64,000 nucleotides of DNA. Source: Buchnera aphidicola (Cinara pseudotaxifoliae). Its GTDB lineage: Bacteria > Pseudomonadota > Gammaproteobacteria > Enterobacterales > Enterobacteriaceae. How positions within the stretch are numbered: position 1 is the first letter of the stretch; each line of letters begins with the position of its first letter. The DNA is taken from the NCBI RefSeq assembly GCF_900128595.1, contig NZ_LT635893.1:124001-188000 (forward strand), in the 5' to 3' direction. This document shows, piece by piece, positions 57,536 through 64,000 of this stretch. The notes under the pieces were generated by a model. The model saw nothing but the letters and a program-made list of their open reading frames with translations, was not told the origin of the DNA and ran no database searches. The position numbers and the translations under genes were made by a program.

Positions 57536-59965
57536 ATGTTATATAAAAAGTTTTTTTTTATGTGTTGTATGGTATTTTCTTTTTCTGTTTCTGCTACTAA
57601 AGTACAGCACATAAAACGTGTTTCTATACGCGGTATTCAAAATATATCAAAAAATAGTATATTACGAGTAATACAATCGAACGTTCTAAAAAACAGAAAT
57701 TTAATGAATGTTTCTAATTTAATTGTATGTTTAAAAAATACTAATCGTTTCATAAAAATAAACACTGTTAAATGTAATGATACATTAATTTTGTCAATTC
57801 GGGAGTTTCCTAAAATTAATAGTATTAGTGTTATTGGTATTAATCATATTAAAGTTGAATACATTAATTTTATGCTGAAAAAATTTAGTTTTACAAAAAA
57901 AGGATTTTTTTGTATGGTTAATTGTAATGATTTTTTTTCTAATTTGAAAAAAAAATATGAACATCAGGGATATTTAAGTGTTAAATTCAAGTTAATGATA
58001 ATTCGTAACATTAATAATACAGTAGAGTTAAAAGTTATAGTGGATGAAGGAATTCCATCAATTGTATCAAGAATTTATATTAATGATGAAAAAAATTTTT
58101 TAAAAAAAAAAATATTCGCGAATCTTTCTGTTTCTAAAAATAATCTTTTATGGAATTTTTTTTCTGTTCACCAATATAACAGTGTTCAGTTTAAAAATTT
58201 ATTGCATAAATTGCATATTTTTTATGTACGTCAAGGATATTTAGATTTTAAAATAAAATCAGTACAGAAATATCTGTCTGTAGATAAAAAAAATATTATT
58301 ATTAAACTTAATATTTATGAAGGATCACAATATTATATTAAACGTATTTTGATGCATGCATGTGATAAATTATACGACTATTCTTCTATTGATAAAGTTC
58401 AACAAAGTTTATTAAATTCTCTTTACTGTGAATCTACAATTAATCAGGCAAAAATAGACTTTGAAAATGTTTATTCACCCTTTGGTTTATCCAATGCTCG
58501 TGTTTTTTTTCATTCTGAAATTAATAAAAGAAATCATTCAGTATTTTTGTATGTTGGAACAGATGTTTTAGAACGATGTACTATTGAAAACGTTTTTTTT
58601 TCTAGACATTCTAAAATAGGTAATAAATTTTTAAATATATATGTACATCATGGTAAACATGATTTTTTTGATGAAAATTATGTTGTAAGATCTTGTAAAA
58701 ATTTATTTAAAACAGGATTATTTGATGTAATTCAAGTACATGCTAAAAAATATTTAAATAATATTAATAAAATTGATATTTTTTATAATTTTCAAGTGTC
58801 TAAGGATACTAGAAAAATGAATGTATCGACTAATTATGATAAAAATAGAGGCTTATTATTAAAATTATTTTTATTAGATAAAAATTTATTTGAAACTGGA
58901 AGTGAATTTTATGTTAAAGTTTTAAAAAATTTTGCAGATACTGATGTTAAAATTCATTTATTAAAACCAGTAGGATCTTTAAAGAATTTTTTTTTTAGAT
59001 CTGATTTTTTTTATAATTTTGTTCATAAACGTTATTTGTTTGCACATAAATACATTGATAGATTACTTGGTTTTAGTTCTTCATTATATACTTCAAGTGT
59101 TAAACATAAAAAATTTTCTGTATCATTTGGATATGAAAAAATAAAAGTTATATGTAAAACTCCATATATTACACTATATCAGTATTTTTCATCATTCTCA
59201 GACAAATCGCTTTCAACATCTAAAATAAGTAATTTTTTCGTTAATGATTTTTTCATTAAATATATTTTTGATTTTAATAATGTTAAAGAAAAAGATTTTT
59301 CAAAAAAAGGGTATCATGCAAAATTTGTAGGAAAATTTACGTTACCGATTTCTGATAATTTTTATCATAAATTATTTTTTAATTTTAATCAGTATGTTTC
59401 TTGGGAAAACATACATGATATGATATTGCATAATTTTTTAGAATTTGGAACTGGTTTTACATCTGGTAATCATGTTTTTCCTTTTTATGAAAATTATAAA
59501 TTTTATAGTAAAAAAACAAAAAGTGGTTTTCAAGACAATTCAATTGGTCCGACTGCTGTATATTATAGGCATAAAAATAATTTGATTAGTAGTCAACAAA
59601 ATAAAAATTCATCAAATTTATTTGCTTCTGCAAAATATATAGGTGGAAATGTATTGATTCATGCTAATACGGAATTATTGTTTCCGAATATTCAAACAGT
59701 AAAAAAAATATTTAATGTGCTTCAAATGGGTGTATTTTTAGATGCTGTTAATATCTGGAATGTATCTAAAAGTCTTTCTATTCCTTTGTATTTGATTAGT
59801 AGTTCGAAAAGTATCAGAGATCTTGATTCTACACATATATCTGTAGGTGCTTTTATGCGTTGGATGTCTTTTTTTGGTCCTGTTACATTTGATGTTTCCG
59901 CTCCTTTATATCCTTATGGAGTTACTAGTAATCGTTTAAATGAATACGGTATGAGTTTTTCGTAA
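57536..59965 (+). CDS. bamA: Outer membrane protein assembly factor BamA
   Basis: BamA inserts beta-barrel proteins into the outer membrane. The protein is 809 aa (E. coli 810), with a signal peptide (residues 1-20, cleavage after VSA), five POTRA domains (about 21-420; the first begins RVSIRGIQNISKNSILRVIQ) and a 16-strand barrel. The barrel is diverged, but GGNVLIHANTELLFP and a final WMSFFGPVTFDVSAPLYP are recognisable (E. coli WMSPLGPLVFSYAQPL). The last residues EYGMSFS end where the family has a terminal aromatic (GKTW), so the C-terminal beta-signal residue is missing. It is preceded by a 262-base gene-free gap. Confidence 0.95.
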   Translation: MLYKKFFFMCCMVFSFSVSATKVQHIKRVSIRGIQNISKNSILRVIQSNVLKNRNLMNVSNLIVCLKNTNRFIKINTVKCNDTLILSIREFPKINSISVIGINHIKVEYINFMLKKFSFTKKGFFCMVNCNDFFSNLKKKYEHQGYLSVKFKLMIIRNINNTVELKVIVDEGIPSIVSRIYINDEKNFLKKKIFANLSVSKNNLLWNFFSVHQYNSVQFKNLLHKLHIFYVRQGYLDFKIKSVQKYLSVDKKNIIIKLNIYEGSQYYIKRILMHACDKLYDYSSIDKVQQSLLNSLYCESTINQAKIDFENVYSPFGLSNARVFFHSEINKRNHSVFLYVGTDVLERCTIENVFFSRHSKIGNKFLNIYVHHGKHDFFDENYVVRSCKNLFKTGLFDVIQVHAKKYLNNINKIDIFYNFQVSKDTRKMNVSTNYDKNRGLLLKLFLLDKNLFETGSEFYVKVLKNFADTDVKIHLLKPVGSLKNFFFRSDFFYNFVHKRYLFAHKYIDRLLGFSSSLYTSSVKHKKFSVSFGYEKIKVICKTPYITLYQYFSSFSDKSLSTSKISNFFVNDFFIKYIFDFNNVKEKDFSKKGYHAKFVGKFTLPISDNFYHKLFFNFNQYVSWENIHDMILHNFLEFGTGFTSGNHVFPFYENYKFYSKKTKSGFQDNSIGPTAVYYRHKNNLISSQQNKNSSNLFASAKYIGGNVLIHANTELLFPNIQTVKKIFNVLQMGVFLDAVNIWNVSKSLSIPLYLISSSKSIRDLDSTHISVGAFMRWMSFFGPVTFDVSAPLYPYGVTSNRLNEYGMSFS

Positions 59966-59998
59966 TTTTGTGTGTTATGTATATAAATATTTATTTGA

Positions 59999-60025
59999 AA
60001 TGTAATAAACATTATTTATTACATT
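59999..60025 (+). repeat. Hairpin between bamA and fabZ
   Basis: AATGTAATAAA (59999-60009) and TTTATTACATT (60015-60025) form a perfect 11-bp stem with a 5-base loop. It lies 34 bases after the bamA stop and just before the AAGAG ribosome-binding site of fabZ, so it could terminate, process or shield the fabZ transcript. Confidence 0.5.
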
Positions 60026-60040
60026 AATAAGAGATTTTTC

Positions 60041-60500
60041 ATGAAAAAAATAAAAAGTATTAAGTACGTATTTGATTTAAACGATATTTTACAAATTTTA
60101 CCTCATCGTTTTCCTTTTTTATTGATAGATCAAATATTAGATTTGAAAGAAAATTTATATATTCGTGCATTAAAAAATATTACTGCAAATGATTTTTTTT
60201 TTTTTTGGTCATTTTCCTAAAAAATATATTTTTCCAGGTGTGCTAATAGTAGAGTCAATTGCTCAATCCAGTGGATTTTTACTGATGTACTCTAAAAAAA
60301 ATACTGCTTTTAGTAATAAAATATGTGGTTTAACTGGAATATATAAAACAAGTTTTATTAACCCAGTTTATCCTGGTGATCAAATGATAGTGGAATCTTA
60401 CTTTAAAAAAGAATTAAGCGGTATTTATGTATTTAGCGGTATTGTTATGGTTAAAAAAAAAATTGTATGTAGATCTACTATATCGTTAGCATTGTTATGA
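60041..60500 (+). pseudogene. fabZ: 3-hydroxyacyl-ACP dehydratase FabZ, frameshifted at a T14 run
   Basis: FabZ dehydrates 3-hydroxyacyl-ACP in fatty-acid elongation. ATG 60041 follows AAGAG and opens a frame reading [10 protein letters not shown]...[12 protein letters not shown], as in E. coli. At 60193-60206 there are 14 T; the zero frame then reads W-S-F-S and stops at 60218-60220 (59 aa). The continuation [21 protein letters not shown] (with the catalytic His and Glu) to the end at 60500 lies in the next frame. Removing one T restores a 152-aa protein (E. coli 151) in which [11 protein letters not shown] aligns without gaps. The remainder has no other lesion, so it may be rescued by slippage, or the base may be a sequencing error. 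Confidence 0.93.
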
Positions 60501-60789
60501 ATTAATATATATTACACTATGATGTATTAAGTTAAATTTTTACGTATATAGTTATTAGAAATATAAAAAATTATTTATTTATAAAAACATTGCTTATGGT
60601 TAGTAAGTATAGTATTAGGTTTACATAATATAATTATTTTTAATATTAGATATGTACTGTATAAATAGTTTTATGTGCAAAAAACATATTTTATACATAT
60701 ATTATATAATTGAAGTAATTATAGTAATATAGGATGCTTTTTATCATAGTATATTTTTAATTAATTGAGATAGTAATTGTAGGTTATGT
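60501..60789. other. AT-rich spacer between fabZ and dnaE
   Basis: This 289-base interval holds no gene. In E. coli lpxA, lpxB and rnhB lie between fabZ and dnaE; no trace of them is visible. Confidence 0.5.
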
Positions 60790-63700
60790 ATGTATGTAAA
60801 AAATTTTGTACACCTTCGAACACATAGTGATTATTCTATGATTGATGGTATAGTAAAACCAGAAAAGTTAGTACATAAAGCTAAATCAATGCATATGACA
60901 TCTTTGGGTATTACCGATGTAAACAATTTACATGGTGTTATTAAATTTTATTTATCTGCACATCAAGCAGGTATTAAGCCAATTATCGGTATTGATATAA
61001 TGGTTCAATCGAACATTATTAAACATACCGTATGTCGATTAACTTTATTGGCTGCTAATAATCACGGTTATAAAAATATAATTGAGTTATTATCTGAATC
61101 ATATAAATTAGGATATAATGATAATTCTGGATTAGTAATTTGTATGGATCGTTTATTACAGTTTAAAAAAGGTATATTAATCTTATCTGGCGGTATGCAA
61201 GGAGATATTGCTAAATGCATATTTAAAAATGATATAAATTTGTTAAATCACTGTATTTTATTTTATAAAAAATATTTTCCAAATAAATATTATTTAGAAA
61301 TTTCTAGAATTGGTGTACCGCGAGAAGAAGAGTATATTACATATATAAAATATATTTCCTGTACATATTCTTTACCAATAATTGCTACTAACGAAGTCTT
61401 GTTTTTAAAAAAAAACGATTTTTATGTTCATCAGATTAAAGTAGCAATTCATAACAAAACAACTATTGCTGATTTAAAAGTTGTATATAAATATACTAAG
61501 AATCAGTTTTTAAAAAGTCAATATGACATAATTGAAATTTTTCATGATATTCCAGAATCGATAGTTAATACGATTGAACTTGCAAAACGTTGTAATGTTA
61601 TCATTCCTTCTGGTTCTTATTTTTTACCCATATTTCCTACCCAGTCTATGGATCTTTACCAATTTTTTGTGCAAAAATCAAGTATCGGTTTGGAATCACG
61701 TTTAATGAATATGTTTCCTGATATACACCAAAGAAACATAAAAAAAAAAATATATTTTTCTAGATTAACGCATGAATTGTTGATTATAAAAAAAATGGGT
61801 TTTGTTAGTTATTTTTTAATTGTTATGGAATTTATTCAGTGGGCAAAAAATCACAATATACCAGTAGGTCCGGGAAGAGGTTCCGGAGCAGGATCTTTAG
61901 TATCGTTTTCTCTTAATATTACAGAAATAGATCCATTACAATTTGATTTATTATTTGAACGATTTTTGAATCCTGATCGTGTTTCTTTGCCAGATTTTGA
62001 TGTTGATTTTTGTATGGAAAAAAGAGATTTAGTAATTGATCATGTCATAAGAAAATATGGTCGTAATTTTGTTTCACAAATTATTACTTTTGGTACCATG
62101 GCTGCTAAAGCAGTTATTAGAGATGTCGGTAGAGTGCTCGGCTACCCTTACGGTCTAATAAACAAAATTTCTAAATTAGTGCCATTAGATCCTAAAATGA
62201 CTTTAAAAAAAGCATTTTCTATGCAAAAAGAATTAGTAGACTTATATAATCATAATCATGATATTAAATTACTGATCGATATAGCTAAAAAATTAGAAGG
62301 AGTTATTCGTAATATCGGTAAACATGCAGGAGGCGTTGTTATTTCTCCAACTAAAATTTCTGATTTCGTACCTATATTATGCGATTCTCAAGGAGAGAAT
62401 CAAGTAACACAATTTGATAAAAATGACATTGAATTTGTAGGGTTAGTGAAATTTGATTTTTTAGGTCTAAAGACTTTAACTATGATTGATATGATTGTTA
62501 ATATGATTAATAAAAAATGTATACATCAAAAAAAAAAAAAATTTTTTATTAATAATATTAGCCTAAAAGATAAAAAAAGTTTTTTATTATTAAAAAAAGC
62601 TGATACTACTTCTGTTTTTCAATTAGAATCCTTAGGAATGAGAAATTTAATTAAACGTTTACAGCCGGATTCTTTTGAAGATATTATTGCTCTAGTAGCT
62701 CTGTACAGACCCGGACCTCTGCAATCAGGAATGGTAGATAATTTTATAAATCGTAAGCATGGTACGGAAAAAATCTCATATCCTGATCATAAATGGCAAC
62801 ACGAATGTTTAAAACCTATTTTAAAATCAACGTATGGGATTATTTTATATCAAGAACAAGTTATGAAAATTGCTCAAGTGTTATCCAATTTTACTCCAAG
62901 TGAAGCAGACATTTTGAGGCGAGCTATGGCAAAAAAAAATCCTAAAGAAATGATGCAACAAAGAAAATTATTTCAACTTGGTGCCTCGAAAAATTCTGTA
63001 AATTCACATTTGTCAACTAAAATTTTTGATTTATTAGAGAAATTTTCTGCGTATGGTTTTAACAAATCGCACTCCGCTACATATGCTTTATTGGCCTATC
63101 AAACATTATGGTTGAAAGCTAATTATTCTGCTGAGTTTATGGCTTCTTCTATGACTTTAGATATGATGAATACTAAAAAGATAGTTAATTTAATCTATGA
63201 TGCACGTCGTATGAATTTAAAAATTATTTCTCCTAATATAAATTGTAGTGATTATTTTTTTTCTGTAAATCAATTTGGAGAAATATTGTATGGTTTAGGT
63301 GCAATCAAGGGATTAGGAAGGTCTTCTATTGATATAATTTTAAAAGAAAGAAATCAATCTGCTGGAATTTTTTCTGATTTTTTAGATTTGTGTGTTCGTT
63401 TGCTTTTAAAAAAAATTACTCGTCATATTTTTGAAATATTAGTAACATCTGGAGCGTGTGATTGTTTTAATACATGTCGTGTTCAATTATTTAATGATAT
63501 TGGAAAAATGATACAAATTGCTAAAAAAAAAATTTTAGCAATGCAGACCAAACAAAATGATTTATTTCATTTTAAAGATTGTTTGTCAAATAAATTATTT
63601 ATAAAAAATAAAAATAATCTATATACATTCCCAATGTATACTAATAAAATAATTTTAAAAATTTTAAAATGGGAATACGAAATACTAGGTTTATATCTTA

Positions 63701-64000
63701 CAAGTCATCCAATTAAAAACTTTTTAAAAGAAATATATTATTATACTAATGGTATAACATTACATAATTGTTTATTACTAAACAATGCTAGTCACGTTGT
63801 TCTTTCAGGAATGATTTGGTCTATAAAAACAGCATTTACTAAAAAAAAAAATAGATTTTACATAATTACTTTAGATGACTCATATAGTCGTTTAGATATA
63901 ATTTATTTTGATAATTTTAACAATTTTAAAAATCAATTTTTTTGCAAAAAAAACACTATCGTAGTAGTGAACGGAAAATTATCACATGATTCTTTTACTA
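60790..64000 (+). CDS. dnaE: DNA polymerase III subunit alpha (3'-truncated by window edge)
   Basis: DnaE is the replicative polymerase catalytic subunit. The frame is open from ATG 60790 to the window end (1070 codons; E. coli total 1160). The PHP domain starts FVHLRTHSDYSMIDG. The catalytic aspartates are in PDFDVDFCMEKRD (Asp404 and Asp406) and VKFDFLGL (Asp556). PVGPGRGSGAGSLVSF, FRPGPLQSGMVDNFI-like (here YRPGPLQSGMVDNF) and GFNKSHSATYALLAYQTLWLKA are intact. A clamp-binding motif QNDLF is at residues 922-926. An A14 run (62528-62541) is in frame. I read every line and found no in-frame stop. Confidence 0.97.
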   Translation, partial: MYVKNFVHLRTHSDYSMIDGIVKPEKLVHKAKSMHMTSLGITDVNNLHGVIKFYLSAHQAGIKPIIGIDIMVQSNIIKHTVCRLTLLAANNHGYKNIIELLSESYKLGYNDNSGLVICMDRLLQFKKGILILSGGMQGDIAKCIFKNDINLLNHCILFYKKYFPNKYYLEISRIGVPREEEYITYIKYISCTYSLPIIATNEVLFLKKNDFYVHQIKVAIHNKTTIADLKVVYKYTKNQFLKSQYDIIEIFHDIPESIVNTIELAKRCNVIIPSGSYFLPIFPTQSMDLYQFFVQKSSIGLESRLMNMFPDIHQRNIKKKIYFSRLTHELLIIKKMGFVSYFLIVMEFIQWAKNHNIPVGPGRGSGAGSLVSFSLNITEIDPLQFDLLFERFLNPDRVSLPDFDVDFCMEKRDLVIDHVIRKYGRNFVSQIITFGTMAAKAVIRDVGRVLGYPYGLINKISKLVPLDPKMTLKKAFSMQKELVDLYNHNHDIKLLIDIAKKLEGVIRNIGKHAGGVVISPTKISDFVPILCDSQGENQVTQFDKNDIEFVGLVKFDFLGLKTLTMIDMIVNMINKKCIHQKKKKFFINNISLKDKKSFLLLKKADTTSVFQLESLGMRNLIKRLQPDSFEDIIALVALYRPGPLQSGMVDNFINRKHGTEKISYPDHKWQHECLKPILKSTYGIILYQEQVMKIAQVLSNFTPSEADILRRAMAKKNPKEMMQQRKLFQLGASKNSVNSHLSTKIFDLLEKFSAYGFNKSHSATYALLAYQTLWLKANYSAEFMASSMTLDMMNTKKIVNLIYDARRMNLKIISPNINCSDYFFSVNQFGEILYGLGAIKGLGRSSIDIILKERNQSAGIFSDFLDLCVRLLLKKITRHIFEILVTSGACDCFNTCRVQLFNDIGKMIQIAKKKILAMQTKQNDLFHFKDCLSNKLFIKNKNNLYTFPMYTNKIILKILKWEYEILGLYLTSHPIKNFLKEIYYYTNGITLHNCLLLNNASHVVLSGMIWSIKTAFTKKKNRFYIITLDDSYSRLDIIYFDNFNNFKNQFFCKKNTIVVVNGKLSHDSFT

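Noticed and set aside
1-64000. Mobile elements, phage genes, CRISPR arrays, tRNA genes or defence systems
   Set aside because: All substantial frames match conserved housekeeping or biosynthetic families. The only T-arm-like sequence belongs to tmRNA, and no spaced repeats were seen.

Overview
The window is about 20% GC, gene-dense and strictly chromosomal in character. Every recognisable protein is closest in sequence and gene order to Escherichia coli, but with extreme A+T bias, lysine/isoleucine/asparagine-rich proteins and many lost neighbours. This is what a primary aphid endosymbiont, Buchnera aphidicola (Gammaproteobacteria, Erwiniaceae), looks like; the extent of cell-wall gene loss suggests one of the more reduced Buchnera lineages. 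The strain cannot be named from sequence alone. There are no insertion sequences, phages, CRISPR arrays, tRNA or rRNA genes. The only RNA gene is tmRNA.

Layout. 1-9402 (+): the 3' part of nuoG, then nuoHIJKLMN (respiratory complex I). 9403-16085: prs on the minus strand, then prfA-prmC-sirB1-ackA-pta on plus. 16160-23067: gyrA and an AhpC-type peroxiredoxin (minus), ung (+), grpE (-), ssrA (-), grxD (+), rnt (-). 23721-31962: pth and ychF (+) converge on thrABC (-), followed by pcnB (-). 32747-42644 (+): truA, secA, aceE-aceF-lpd. 43128-53914 (-): erpA, ftsZ, ftsA, a lone murE-like gene, rsmH, ilvIH, dapD, map. 54260-64000 (+): rpsB-tsf-pyrH-frr, bamA, fabZ (frameshifted) and dnaE, which runs off the end.

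Function. Pyruvate dehydrogenase feeds acetyl-CoA to acetate and ATP through Pta-AckA. NADH goes to complex I. The nutritional genes (thrABC, ilvIH, dapD) fit supply of essential amino acids to a host. Division is represented by FtsA and FtsZ, while almost all of the mra/mur/fts wall cluster between ftsA and rsmH is gone.

The most interesting points are: (1) the orphan MurE ORF, full length but with most ligase motifs eroded; (2) fabZ interrupted by one extra base in a T14 run, while two other 14-base homopolymers in this window (ung, dnaE) stay in frame; (3) a phosphotransacetylase reduced to its catalytic domain; (4) tmRNA without an encoded CCA end; (5) loss of the expected effector residues in the second ACT repeat of ThrA. 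I found no wholly new multi-gene system.
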